Below, piece after piece: positions 27,929 to 37,244 of a DNA stretch of 42,841 nucleotides. The position numbers were made by a program, and so were the translations under genes. This stretch comes from an uncultured Clostridia bacterium. GTDB taxonomy: Bacteria > Bacillota > Clostridia > Christensenellales > UBA1242. Every line of letters begins with the position of its first letter. The first letter of the stretch is position 1. The DNA lies in the NCBI GenBank assembly GCA_944381205.1, contig CALWKG010000002.1, forward strand, positions 84,464-127,304, in the 5' to 3' direction. The notes under the pieces were generated by a model that saw only the letters and a program-made list of their open reading frames with translations, did no database searches and was not told the origin of the DNA.

Positions 27929-30355
27929 TTGATAAAATTAACAGAACAAAAAGCAGAAAAATCACTCGACGATTATTTAGGTAAGTATTTGGCTATTTCT
28001 ATAAAAGAAGCGAACGAAAGGGATATTTATAAAGCATTAACATTATATGTTCACGATATATTACTAGAAAAAAGAGAGGAATATTATAAAGAATTAAAAC
28101 ACAAAAAAGCAAAGAGAGTACATTATTTGTGTATGGAGTTTTTGCTTGGTAGAAATTTGCGAAACACCTTATTTAATTTACAAATAGATGATGTTTTTAC
28201 AAAAGTTTTAAAAAAGCATAACATAGATATAGAAAATGTCTACGAAGTAGAGTTAGACCCTGCTCTTGGCAATGGTGGACTTGGCAGGCTTGCCGCGTGC
28301 TTTATGGATAGCCTTGCGACTTTGGAGTACCCTAGTATGGGCCACTGCATTTTGTACGAATATGGACTTTTTAAGCAAAAAATTGTAGATGGAGAACAAA
28401 TAGAACTAACTGATAGTTGGCGTAGTACTGGTGATTTGTGGCTACAAAAAAGGCAAGAAAAATCCGTTATTGTTCGTTTTGGTGGTGAGGTTAGGGAAAG
28501 TTATGCTAATAACAGAATGATACCAATATATTCAGGTTATAGCGAAGTTCAGGCTATACCATACGATATGTTAATTAGTGGTTATAAAAGTGACGGAGTA
28601 TCTGTTTTAAGATTGTGGGAAGCAAAAAGTATAAACCAATTTGACTTAAATAGTTTTAGCCAAGGAGCATACGTAAAAGCAGTGGCAGAAGCCAGCGAAA
28701 CTGAAATGATTAGTAAAGTCTTGTATCCAGCCGACGACCATTATGAAGGCAAAACTTTAAGGTTAAAACAACAGTATTTTTTAGTATCCGCGGCTTTGCA
28801 AAATATAATAACTTCACACGTAAAAAGGGTAGGAGATTTGGATAAAATACCGGACTTTGTTGCAATACACATTAACGATACTCACCCCGCCCTTTGCATA
28901 CCAGAACTTATGCGCATTTTGTTAGATGATTATGGACTAGATTGGGATAGGGCTTGGGGTATAGTAAATAAAACTGTAAACTACACCAATCATACCGTGC
29001 TTATGGAAGCCCTTGAAAAGTGGGACCAAAACTTGTTTAAGACGATTTTGCCTAGGATTTTCCAAATTGTATGTGAAATTAATAAAAGGTTTACAAAAGA
29101 ACTTTTGGATAATAATTCAGATAGTTTTGATTTGTCACAAGTGGAAAAAATGTCTATTGTTAGCCAAAATCAAGTGAGAATGGCAAATTTATCAGTTATT
29201 GGGAGTAAAAGGGTAAATGGGGTTAGCAAACTACATAGCGATATTATAAAAAATGAACTATTTTATGACTTTTCTAGGCTTTATCCTGATAAATTTACCA
29301 ACGTAACTAATGGTATTACGCATAGACGTTGGCTTTGTCAGGCTAATCCAAGGCTCACTAATGCCATTTCTAGCATTATTGGCAAAGCATTTTATTTAAA
29401 GCCGGAAGAATTAGAGAAAATTGGAAAGTTAGACGAAGACAAAGCATTTTTAAATACCCTATATAAAATTAAGTTGGAAAATAAAAAGGATTTTAGTAAG
29501 TACATAAAAAAAACGCAGAATATTGATATAGACTATAATATGCGGTTTGACGTGCAAATAAAGCGTATTCACGAGTACAAAAGGCAGTTATTAAATGTGC
29601 TTAAAATAATTTATCTATATCTAGACTTGCTAGAAGACCCAAATAAAAATGTGACCCCGCAAATTTTCTTTTTTGCTGGAAAATCTGCTAGTAAATATTA
29701 TATGGCAAAGCGAATAATAGAGTTAATTAATAAACTTGCTCAGGAAATAGATAAAAATCCACAAATTTCAAGCAAATTACGAGTGGTTTTCCTTGAAAAT
29801 TATAATGTAACTCTTGCAGAGCATATTATCCCCGCCAGTGAAATTAGCGAGCAAATTAGTCTTGCAGGTAAAGAGGCAAGTGGCACGGGGAATATGAAGT
29901 TTATGATTAACGGTGCTTTAACTCTTGGCACTTATGATGGTGCTAATGTCGAGATGTGTGAACTTGTTGGCAGGGAAAATATTTTTATTTTTGGGCTCAG
30001 TAGTAGTGAAGTAGATAATGAGTGGAAAAAAGGTTATAGACCAATAGATATTTACAATAACAATCCTAACGTAAAAAGAGTAATAGATAGGTTAAAAGTA
30101 GGCTTTAATGGGGAAAGTTTTGCTGATATTGCAAGATATCTTACAGAAGGCGACAGGGCAGACCCATATATGTGCCTAGTTGATTTTGATAGTTATTTAG
30201 AAACTTATTATAAAATGGACGAGATTTATAAAAATCAATATTTGTGGAACAAAATGAGTTTAATAAATATTTCAAAGGCTGGATTTTTTTCTTCGGATAG
30301 AAGTATTAAGGAATACGCAAAAAATATTTGGAATTTAAAAAGTATAAGGGAGTAA
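27929..30355 (+). CDS. glgP: Glycogen/maltodextrin phosphorylase (GT35)
   Basis: 808 residues, normal length. DPALGNGGLGRLAACFMDS near residue 110 and HINDTHPAL near 312 are family motifs. The pyridoxal-phosphate lysine is Lys657 in ASGTGNMKFMINGAL. It releases glucose-1-phosphate from glucan ends. The start is TTG at 27929, with AGGAGA ending 6 bases upstream and overlapping the glgA stop; no upstream ATG fits. It lies between glgA and a GH13 gene in the same direction. Confidence 0.96.
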   Translation: MIKLTEQKAEKSLDDYLGKYLAISIKEANERDIYKALTLYVHDILLEKREEYYKELKHKKAKRVHYLCMEFLLGRNLRNTLFNLQIDDVFTKVLKKHNIDIENVYEVELDPALGNGGLGRLAACFMDSLATLEYPSMGHCILYEYGLFKQKIVDGEQIELTDSWRSTGDLWLQKRQEKSVIVRFGGEVRESYANNRMIPIYSGYSEVQAIPYDMLISGYKSDGVSVLRLWEAKSINQFDLNSFSQGAYVKAVAEASETEMISKVLYPADDHYEGKTLRLKQQYFLVSAALQNIITSHVKRVGDLDKIPDFVAIHINDTHPALCIPELMRILLDDYGLDWDRAWGIVNKTVNYTNHTVLMEALEKWDQNLFKTILPRIFQIVCEINKRFTKELLDNNSDSFDLSQVEKMSIVSQNQVRMANLSVIGSKRVNGVSKLHSDIIKNELFYDFSRLYPDKFTNVTNGITHRRWLCQANPRLTNAISSIIGKAFYLKPEELEKIGKLDEDKAFLNTLYKIKLENKKDFSKYIKKTQNIDIDYNMRFDVQIKRIHEYKRQLLNVLKIIYLYLDLLEDPNKNVTPQIFFFAGKSASKYYMAKRIIELINKLAQEIDKNPQISSKLRVVFLENYNVTLAEHIIPASEISEQISLAGKEASGTGNMKFMINGALTLGTYDGANVEMCELVGRENIFIFGLSSSEVDNEWKKGYRPIDIYNNNPNVKRVIDRLKVGFNGESFADIARYLTEGDRADPYMCLVDFDSYLETYYKMDEIYKNQYLWNKMSLINISKAGFFSSDRSIKEYAKNIWNLKSIRE

Positions 30356-30375
30356 ATTTAATTGTCGAGGGGTAT

Positions 30376-32178
30376 ATGAAAGATTTTGTCTATAATCCAA
30401 TAGAAAACAAGTATCCTAGCGGTGTTTGTTTAAAAAAGGGGAAAATTACCTATTTACTAAAAGTTAGAAAACACCTTTTGGTAAAGTCTGCTTTGTTTGT
30501 CATACATAGGGACGAGCAACAAGATAATTGCTATCCTATGCAACTTTCTTTTTGTGACGAATGGTATACTTATTTTACTTATACTCAAAATTTTAACGAG
30601 GCTGGTTTTTATTGGTATCACTTTGAAGTGGATTGTGATGACGGCTATTTTAAACTTTTTAGAGGCGAAGACTATGATTTGTCACTGGAAAACGCGGGCA
30701 TAAATTATCTTCAACTTGTAATAAACAAAGATAGTTCTTTTAGTCTTCAAGATGGAATTATTTATCATATATTTGTAGATAGATTTAATAGATTTGGTAA
30801 GGTTAACGCAAGGAAAGGACTAAATTTATTACCTAGTTGGGATAGCGAGATTGATAAGGAATACACTCCTAGCGGTGAAAGGTGTAACATTAACTGTTAT
30901 GGTGGTAATTTTAAGGGAATTATAAAAAAACTTGACTATTTAAAATCTCTTAATGTGAAAATGATCTATTTGTCACCTATATTTGAAGCCAATAGTAGCC
31001 ATAAATACGACGTGGCTTGTTATAGTAGGTTAGATAGTATGTTTGGCACTGAAAAAGATTTCATAAATTTGGTCACCGAAGCTCAAAATCGTGGCATAAG
31101 CATTATAATAGATGGAGTTTTTAACCACACTGGTAGCGACAGCGAATACTTTAATAGAGAAGGTAGGTATCCTACCATCGGGGCTTATCAAAGCAAAAAT
31201 TCAAAGTATTATTCGTGGTATGATTTTTATGATGATAGTTATTCTTGCTGGTGGGGTGTAAAAACTTTGCCACAGACGAAAGAAGATTCTTCCTTTTTTG
31301 ATTTTATTTCTGGTAGTGGCGGAATAATTGAAAAATATATGTTGATGGGCATTTCTGGATTTAGATTAGATGTCGTAGACGAGTTGTCTAATAGGTTTTC
31401 ATTAGCCATCAGCAAACGTGCCAGAAAAGTTAATAAAAATGCTTTTATGGTAGGTGAAGTTTGGGAAGATGCTAGTTGTAAAATCGCTTATGGTGAACGC
31501 AAAAACTATTTTCTTGGGGACAATTTAGACAGTGTTACAAATTATCCTATGAAAAATGCAATTTTGAATTTTGTTAAGTATGGCAATGAACAAGACTTTA
31601 AAAATACTATTAGTATGATACTAGACCAATATCCCAAAGGGGTTCAAAATAATCTTATGAACATACTTGATACTCACGATACTGCAAGGGCGATAACTTT
31701 TCTTGGAGTAAATCGCGATATAGATTATAAAGATAAATGCGTTTTAACTACTAGTGAGTATGATATTGGTAAGCAAAGGCTAAAAATGGCAACTGTTATG
31801 CAATATACAATTATGGGTATACCAACGGTATTTTACGGGGACGAAGCAGGAGTCCAGGGTACTTTGGACCCATATTGCAGAGCAACATATCCTTGGGGAA
31901 AGGAAGATAAAGAATTAATTAAGTGGTATGTTTCTTTGGGTAGGCTTAGGCAAAACAAAACCTTGTCAAAGGGCAAATTTTCGTTGTTGTATGCAAAGGA
32001 CGGTGTTTTGGCATATAAAAGACAAATGGATAATCAAAAGGTAATTGTGGTTTTAAATAGGTCAAGTGAACCTTTTGAGTTTGATTTGGAACAAAAAATG
32101 ACAAATTATTTTGATGGGAACGATTATTTTGAGCAAGTTTTATTAAAACCAAATCAATTTTTGGTGCTCATAAATTAG
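30376..32178 (+). CDS. Alpha-amylase family GH13 glycosidase (neopullulanase/cyclomaltodextrinase-like)
   Basis: 600 residues from the chosen ATG. An N-terminal beta-sandwich (CBM34-like, about residues 1-125) precedes the GH13 barrel with IIYHIFVDRFNR, then GGNFKGIIKKLDYL and DGVFNHTG. The catalytic triad is Asp in GFRLDVVDEL, Glu in VGEVWED and Asp in LDTHDTARA. The arrangement is that of GH13 subfamily-20 enzymes, which hydrolyse cyclic and short maltodextrins or pullulan; exact specificity is not readable. The frame is open from a TTG at 30328 inside glgP, but GAGGGG just before ATG 30376 makes that the better start. Confidence 0.9.
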   Translation: MKDFVYNPIENKYPSGVCLKKGKITYLLKVRKHLLVKSALFVIHRDEQQDNCYPMQLSFCDEWYTYFTYTQNFNEAGFYWYHFEVDCDDGYFKLFRGEDYDLSLENAGINYLQLVINKDSSFSLQDGIIYHIFVDRFNRFGKVNARKGLNLLPSWDSEIDKEYTPSGERCNINCYGGNFKGIIKKLDYLKSLNVKMIYLSPIFEANSSHKYDVACYSRLDSMFGTEKDFINLVTEAQNRGISIIIDGVFNHTGSDSEYFNREGRYPTIGAYQSKNSKYYSWYDFYDDSYSCWWGVKTLPQTKEDSSFFDFISGSGGIIEKYMLMGISGFRLDVVDELSNRFSLAISKRARKVNKNAFMVGEVWEDASCKIAYGERKNYFLGDNLDSVTNYPMKNAILNFVKYGNEQDFKNTISMILDQYPKGVQNNLMNILDTHDTARAITFLGVNRDIDYKDKCVLTTSEYDIGKQRLKMATVMQYTIMGIPTVFYGDEAGVQGTLDPYCRATYPWGKEDKELIKWYVSLGRLRQNKTLSKGKFSLLYAKDGVLAYKRQMDNQKVIVVLNRSSEPFEFDLEQKMTNYFDGNDYFEQVLLKPNQFLVLIN

Positions 32179-32195
32179 GTTATTAGAGGGATAAA

Positions 32196-33536
32196 GTGGA
32201 AATAGAAATTTCGAACATAAATAGTTGTAGTATTTTTAGGCATAACAAGGTAGGTTCTATAAAAAAAACAGACATAAAGATGTGTGTTTCAAATATTTTT
32301 AACAAAAATTGCAGTGATATGCTGGGTTGGCTTGATTTGCCCGATATTGATAGTGAACAAATTGAAGACATATTGCAATTTGCAAAGAGTATAAAAAAAA
32401 GATTTAAAAATTTTGTTGTTCTTGGTATAGGTGGTAGCGCTCTCGGGGTAAAGATGCTTAAATATGCTTTTTTTGACTCTATTAATAAAAAAGAAAAAAT
32501 AAAAACCTTTGTCTTAGATAATATAGACGGAGATTATTTTGTAAGTTTGCTTAATAGTTTGGATTTAAAGAAAACTGCCTTTAACATTATTACCAAGTCG
32601 GGAACAACTTGTGAAACTATTACTCAAATGTCTATTGTTTTGAATTTACTAAAAAAGAAAAAAATTAGTGTCCAAAAAAATCTTTTTGTAACTACATCAA
32701 AGGGCAATAGTCTATATGATTATGCAAATAATTTAGGGCTAAAAACCTTTATCATTCCGCAAGATGTTGGTGGCAGGTTTAGTGTTTTAAGCCCTGTGGG
32801 ATTGGTGCCTGCAAGCATTATGGGAATTGATATTGTGCAATTATTAAATGGCGCAAAGAATATACGAGAAAACGCAAAAAGTAGCAGTAGTAATTTGGCA
32901 TATATTAGCGCACATATTTGTAGTGTTGCCTTAAATAATGGTTTAACTAACATTGTTTTTATGCCATATAGCCAAAGATTAAAACTGGTCAGTGAATACT
33001 TTGCTCAACTTTGGGCAGAAAGTCTTGGAAAAAGATACAATAGACAGGGTAGAGAAGTTTTTACAGGACAAACCCCAATAAAAGCATTGGGTGTTACCGA
33101 CCAACATAGCCAGTTGCAATTATACAGCGAAGGAAGAAATGATAAACTATTTGTTTTTTTAAAGGTAAAAAGTAGTAGTTTTGATATAACAGCAAGCGAT
33201 AATATACCTTTTATGCTAGAAATAAAAAATATTAGTTTATCAAAATTGTTAAATAATGAGTTTGATTCTACTAGACTATCACTTGCAAAACTTGATAGAC
33301 CTAGTTTTGCCGTATTTTTAGATAGTGTAGACGAATTTAATATGGGAGAACTTATTTTTTATCTTCAAACTATGACCGCTTTTATGGGGGAAATGCTTAA
33401 CATTAATGCCTATGACCAAAATGGAGTAGAACAAAGCAAATTATACACAAAGGCAAGTTTGGGATTTGAAGGATTAGAAAAACAAAAAAATGAGTTAGAA
33501 AAATTTAGAAAAAACCAAAAATTTTTACAATTTTAA
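32196..33536 (+). CDS. pgi: Glucose-6-phosphate isomerase
   Basis: 446 residues, the short bacterial form. VLGIGGSALG near residue 76 and IITKSGTTCET near 130 form the phosphate-binding part. The catalytic Glu lies in SEYFAQLWAESLGK, the His in TDQHSQLQL and the Lys in SKLYTKASLG. It interconverts glucose-6-phosphate and fructose-6-phosphate. Its place at the end of the operon connects glucan breakdown to glycolysis, although phosphoglucomutase is absent from the window. The start is GTG at 32196 behind AGAGGG (5-base spacing). Confidence 0.95.
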   Translation: MEIEISNINSCSIFRHNKVGSIKKTDIKMCVSNIFNKNCSDMLGWLDLPDIDSEQIEDILQFAKSIKKRFKNFVVLGIGGSALGVKMLKYAFFDSINKKEKIKTFVLDNIDGDYFVSLLNSLDLKKTAFNIITKSGTTCETITQMSIVLNLLKKKKISVQKNLFVTTSKGNSLYDYANNLGLKTFIIPQDVGGRFSVLSPVGLVPASIMGIDIVQLLNGAKNIRENAKSSSSNLAYISAHICSVALNNGLTNIVFMPYSQRLKLVSEYFAQLWAESLGKRYNRQGREVFTGQTPIKALGVTDQHSQLQLYSEGRNDKLFVFLKVKSSSFDITASDNIPFMLEIKNISLSKLLNNEFDSTRLSLAKLDRPSFAVFLDSVDEFNMGELIFYLQTMTAFMGEMLNINAYDQNGVEQSKLYTKASLGFEGLEKQKNELEKFRKNQKFLQF

Positions 33537-33705
33537 CTATGATGTTGTAATAATGTGTCGTTATAATTTTAACGATAAAGTCATAAAAATAAATGTTTTG
33601 CAGATTATTAATAATTGTAATTATAATAGTATTACATTTTTGTATCATTTTTTATTTTAAAATAAAGATTTTTATTATATTAATACTTGTCCGTTGTTTA
33701 TTTAT

Positions 33706-33735
33706 TTGCCAATTTACTAACATTTGTGTTAAACT
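33706..33735 (+). promoter_or_regulatory. Candidate promoter for the HAD gene
   Basis: TTGCCA (33706-33711), 18 bases and TAAACT (33730-33735) lie 35 bases before the start in an otherwise empty 234-base gap. Confidence 0.4.
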
Positions 33736-33770
33736 ATTTGTCACCGAAAGTTATATTTTAAGGAGGAAAA

Positions 33771-34493
33771 ATGTTAAAAGCAATATTATTTGATTTGGAC
33801 GGAACCTTACTTCCTATGAACGAAGAAGAATTTACCAAAGGGTATTTTGGTTTGCTTAGCACTAAACTTGCGAACGTCGGGTACGAAAGAGAAAAATTAA
33901 TAAATACCGTTTGGTCGGGAACTAAGGCAATGTTAAAAAATAACGGGCAAAAAACTAACGAACAGGTGTTTTGGGAAGAATTTGCAAAAATTTATGGTGA
34001 TAACAAGTTAATAGATAAGGATTTGTTTGACGATTTTTATACAACCGATTTTAAAAAGACAAAAGTCTTTTGTGGTGAGAATGATAAGGCTAAAAAAGTA
34101 GTGCAATTTGCAAGAAAGCGAGGATTAAAAACTATATTGTCATCTAACCCAGTTTTTCCAAGAACTGCTATGGTGCAAAGAATGAATTTTGTGGGGCTAC
34201 AAGAAAAGGATTTTGACTATATAACAAGTTATGATAATTGTCATTTTTGTAAACCAAATCCTAATTATTTTTCAGAAATTTTAACTAAAAATAATTTGCA
34301 GGCAGATGAAGTAATTTTGTTTGGAAATAGCGAAAAGGAGGACTGTGACCCAGCAACTACGTGTGGGATTAGTTGTTATTTGGTAGGAGATTGTATAAGC
34401 CTAGCGGGAGAAAATCCTAAGTATAAGATAATTACTTATGACGAGTTACCTAAAATAGTTGACAAAGAAATAAAAAATAGGCAAAAGAATTAA
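33771..34493 (+). CDS. HAD-superfamily hydrolase
   Basis: 240 residues. The HAD nucleophile motif FDLDGTL is at residues 7-13, the motif II serine in TILSSNP near 125, the motif III lysine in CKPNPNYF near 163, and the acidic motif IV in GNSEKEDCDPA near 185 (note GNS in place of the common GDS). The helical cap follows motif I, as in phosphoglycolate-phosphatase-like enzymes. It is probably a small-molecule phosphatase of unknown substrate. An ideal AAGGAGG SD precedes the start, and the membrane transferase gene follows after 17 bases. Confidence 0.88.
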   Translation: MLKAILFDLDGTLLPMNEEEFTKGYFGLLSTKLANVGYEREKLINTVWSGTKAMLKNNGQKTNEQVFWEEFAKIYGDNKLIDKDLFDDFYTTDFKKTKVFCGENDKAKKVVQFARKRGLKTILSSNPVFPRTAMVQRMNFVGLQEKDFDYITSYDNCHFCKPNPNYFSEILTKNNLQADEVILFGNSEKEDCDPATTCGISCYLVGDCISLAGENPKYKIITYDELPKIVDKEIKNRQKN

Positions 34494-34510
34494 TTTTTTT
34501 TGGTGAGAAT

Positions 34511-35953
34511 ATGAAGCAAATAATAAATGATATGTCGCTACCACAAAAGGTGTGGCTAAGTTTTCTTGCTTTATTGTTTTTTGGACTTAATATTTTTTCG
34601 TTTAGTTTTGTAGATTTAACAAATTTTGATTACAACACTGTCATTTATATTGGATTAGTTTTTTTAGTGCTAGTTGCTATCGGAATAATAGGTGGGATTA
34701 AAATTGTAAAGGAAAATAATGAACATAAGGTCGTAAGATTTGTTACTTTTTTTGTAACTCTTTTTGTTGTTTTCTTTTGTGTTATTTTGTTTGCGGATTA
34801 TAAATCTAGTGACTATATTGCTTATTTAAGTGAGTGGGTAAAAACTTATAGCGGACTTAGTTTTAGAGATTGCTTAATAAACATAACAAATATCAGTAAT
34901 TATCCCCAAATTTATAATTATTTTTTGATTATTATCGCAAAGTTAAACATTAACAGTCTGTATGCAATAAAGTTTTCAACTCTTTTATTTTCGTTATTAT
35001 TGTGTTTTACAATGGAACTCATTGTATCATATATAAGGGGTACAAAATTTAATTTTGTGAGATTTGCTCTTTTTATGCTGTTACCTATGATTTTAATAGA
35101 ATATACTATGTGGGCACAATGCGACGCAATTTATGTAACATTTTCTTTACTTGCGTTTTATTTTGCTTTAAGACACAAGTCAAAGTTATCTTTTGTTATG
35201 GTTGGTCTTGCCTTTGCAAACAAATTGCAATTTTTGTTTATTGTGCCAATATTGTTTATAATGCTAATTGTAAAAGATAGGGACGGTGCTCACTATTTAA
35301 AATGGAAAGATTTATACTTAGCCCCATTAATGTATGTGATAAATTTAGTCCCAATTTTGTTTGGGGCAGATGTTTTGGATACAATTTTAGTGTATTTTAT
35401 TCAGACAGGGTACTATGGTAGGCTATCGCAAAATTGTGCTAATTTTTGTTTGGTTTTTGACTTTTTTGGAATAGATAGTCAATCTAAATGGTATTTACCG
35501 GCATTAATTACTTGTGTTATTGTAACCTTTGCAATTATGATAGTGTTAATTGTGTTTGTTGTAAAATTTAGTAAAAACAAAACTTTAAGCGGAAAGGATT
35601 TTGTGTTTTTTGCTTTTGTTTTTTCGTTTATAATGCCGTTTTTTATGCCAAAGATGTTAGATAGATTTTTTTATATGGCGTGTTGTTTCGGGGTGATATT
35701 TGCCTGTATAGATAGACAAAAGGATTCATTTTTTTTAAGTGTTTTTTGCGTATTGTCTTTGTTTTTTGTTTTGTATGTGCAATTTGCAATTACGGAACAA
35801 TGGATATATTATTCATATTCATTTTTAATGATTATTGGTTTAATATTTAATTTAATTACATTGTACAAAATTTCAAATTATATAATTAACAACTATGTAA
35901 ATATTTCAGAAAACAGTAGTTTGAATAATAAAGAAAAAACTAAAATAAAATAG
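34511..35953 (+). CDS. GT-C type membrane glycosyltransferase (Gpi18/mannosyltransferase-like)
   Basis: 480 residues with 11 to 13 hydrophobic segments. The first extracytoplasmic loop contains SSDYIAYLSEWV, where the acidic residue is the expected GT-C catalytic position. The later YPQIYNYFL and WAQCDAIYVTFSLLAFYFAL segments resemble bacterial Gpi18-like mannosyltransferases. Such enzymes use polyprenyl-phosphate sugars on the outside of the membrane. The partner lipid and acceptor are unknown. It sits downstream of the HAD gene with no terminator visible between them. Confidence 0.75.
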   Translation: MKQIINDMSLPQKVWLSFLALLFFGLNIFSFSFVDLTNFDYNTVIYIGLVFLVLVAIGIIGGIKIVKENNEHKVVRFVTFFVTLFVVFFCVILFADYKSSDYIAYLSEWVKTYSGLSFRDCLINITNISNYPQIYNYFLIIIAKLNINSLYAIKFSTLLFSLLLCFTMELIVSYIRGTKFNFVRFALFMLLPMILIEYTMWAQCDAIYVTFSLLAFYFALRHKSKLSFVMVGLAFANKLQFLFIVPILFIMLIVKDRDGAHYLKWKDLYLAPLMYVINLVPILFGADVLDTILVYFIQTGYYGRLSQNCANFCLVFDFFGIDSQSKWYLPALITCVIVTFAIMIVLIVFVVKFSKNKTLSGKDFVFFAFVFSFIMPFFMPKMLDRFFYMACCFGVIFACIDRQKDSFFLSVFCVLSLFFVLYVQFAITEQWIYYSYSFLMIIGLIFNLITLYKISNYIINNYVNISENSSLNNKEKTKIK

Positions 35954-36087
35954 ATTTTTGAGGTTTAATAACAAAAAATAATTTAAAGAGCATAAATATA
36001 TGTTTTTAAGTTTTAAATAGCATTTTTAATAAAAACAAATATTTTACATAAATTTTAAATTTTTGTTCAGTAACATATACAATCTAC

Positions 36088-36116
36088 TTGCAATACTGTT
36101 AGACTTGTGGTAATTT
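36088..36116 (+). promoter_or_regulatory. Candidate promoter for the lipoprotein gene
   Basis: TTGCAA (36088-36093), exactly 17 bases, then TAATTT (36111-36116), followed by further TATAAT-like sequence. It lies 64 bases before the start in a 226-base gap. Confidence 0.4.
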
Positions 36117-36179
36117 ATAATTAAAGTTATATATGTGCTTTTTCAGGAAATACTTTTATTTTAATAAAAAGGAGAGTTT

Positions 36180-36839
36180 ATGAAAAAGAAAATTTTAAGT
36201 TTTTGCCTTGCCATTGCTATGATTGTCCCAGTGATTTTTTTACTTTCTGCTTGCGGAGAAAAGCAAAAAGGTGACCCTGTAATTGATTTTGAAATTATTG
36301 TTGGTGATACGCATTTTAAAGAAGATGGCGGTTGTATAGAAACAACTTATGGTTTGTGGCCTTCTTTTGATGAATTTAAGACATCAATAGCCGGGCAAAT
36401 ATTCTATGAAAGTGGTGGGGCCAATTTCATTGAGCCTAATGAGTTGCTAGTTACTTGTTCTGACGATGGGTATCAGACTATGAAAGCAAATGAAAATGGT
36501 TATACTGTTACTGTAAATTGGGAGAATTACAGTATAAGTTTTACACTCATTGTTAACAAGGCTATTGTAGATGTATCAAATGCTCAGTTATCAGCGCCTT
36601 CTGAGTTTTGTTATGACGGAGAGGTAAAAACGGTAGAACTAGTTGGTATTACAGTAGGTAATGGTGAACCCCCAGAGGGAGTTGTAAATTGCTCTACAAA
36701 TCAGGCAGTAGAAGTGGGAGACTATCGACTTAGAGCAGTTATTAATAATCCAAACTATATAATTTTTGATGGTGAAAAATATCTTGAAACTTGGACGGGA
36801 TATTTTGACTGGAAAATTGTGGAGTGCAATTCTTATTAA
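36180..36839 (+). CDS. Secreted lipoprotein with Ig-like/MBG-type domain
   Basis: 219 residues. A lysine-rich signal peptide ends in the lipobox L22-S23-A24-C25, so the mature protein should be lipid-anchored through Cys25 and face outward. The rest is beta-rich. Residues 130-215 carry the pattern FCYDGEVKTVELVGI ... GDYRLRAVINNPNYI, typical of small MBG/bacterial Ig-like modules in gut Firmicutes surface proteins. No enzyme motif is seen. SD AAAGGAGAG is well placed. It is monocistronic, with about 190 bases of AT-rich, featureless DNA after it. Confidence 0.8.
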   Translation: MKKKILSFCLAIAMIVPVIFLLSACGEKQKGDPVIDFEIIVGDTHFKEDGGCIETTYGLWPSFDEFKTSIAGQIFYESGGANFIEPNELLVTCSDDGYQTMKANENGYTVTVNWENYSISFTLIVNKAIVDVSNAQLSAPSEFCYDGEVKTVELVGITVGNGEPPEGVVNCSTNQAVEVGDYRLRAVINNPNYIIFDGEKYLETWTGYFDWKIVECNSY

Positions 36840-37029
36840 AAGTTCTAATTTATGTAATTATTCTTTACTGTTTTCAAAAAATAATATTAATGCCTTTTTA
36901 TTTAATTTAAAGTAAATTTAATAATTAATAAAATTATTGTTACAACAATAAATCCAATTAAGTTTTTTGTTATTTTGAATTGTGAGAATATTTTGTCTAG
37001 TATTTTTACCAAGATTTACTACTTAAAAT
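36840..37029. other. AT-rich gap with no gene
   Basis: Nothing is recognised apart from a short hairpin (TTATTGT/ACAATAA near 36935) that lacks a following T-run. The riboswitch promoter starts at 37030. Confidence 0.5.
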
Positions 37030-37058
37030 TTGACATTTATTTTCATTTAATTTAATAT
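37030..37058 (+). promoter_or_regulatory. Promoter of the SAM-riboswitch/metK operon
   Basis: A perfect -35 TTGACA (37030-37035), a 17-base spacer and TAATAT (37053-37058) predict a transcript start near 37065, at the 5' edge of the riboswitch P1 strand. TATAAT at 37056 is an alternative -10 with a 20-base spacer. Confidence 0.7.
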
Positions 37059-37062
37059 AATT

Positions 37063-37203
37063 ATATCCATAAAGAGTGTGCGAGGGACTGCCCCTAAGAC
37101 CACACAGCAACCTAGTAAAAGTTTACCAAGGTGCTAATGGCAGATTCGATGGGGATAAATATTATTATGTGAATTTTAACCTGTCGATTCCGATGGGTTT
37201 TTT
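37063..37203 (+). promoter_or_regulatory. SAM-I clan (S-box) riboswitch with terminator/antiterminator platform
   Basis: The conserved core is in order: GAGGGA (37082-37087), CCCC, GCAACC (37107-37112) and GGTGCTAAT (37130-37138). P2 is closed by GTGTG (37076-37080) and CACAC (37101-37105), with a P3 hairpin between GCAACC and GGTGC. A short P1 can form from TATCC (37064-37068) and GGATA (37153-37157). Downstream, GATTCGATGGGG (37143-37154) can pair with CCTGTCGATTC (37180-37190), excluding a terminator and sharing bases with the P1 3' strand. This is the classical OFF switch: SAM stabilises P1, frees the terminator strand and stops transcription. The region after GGTGCTAAT is not a clear canonical P4, so a SAM-I/IV-type variant is possible. 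Confidence 0.9.
37180..37203 (+). terminator. Riboswitch-controlled intrinsic terminator
   Basis: CCTGTCG (37180-37186), a 4-base loop and CGATGGG (37191-37197, two G-T wobbles) are followed by six T. The left arm is also the strand captured by the antiterminator. Confidence 0.75.
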
Positions 37204-37244
37204 CTTGCTCTCTTTATGGAAATAAAAAAACATAAGGAGAAAAA

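Noticed and set aside
30328..30375. TTG start of the GH13 gene inside glgP
   Set aside because: No SD precedes it; ATG 30376 has GAGGGG directly upstream.
33593..33793. 66-residue hydrophobic open frame on the plus strand
   Set aside because: It has no SD, overlaps the HAD gene start, and its Ile/Phe/Leu content is what AT-rich non-coding DNA yields.
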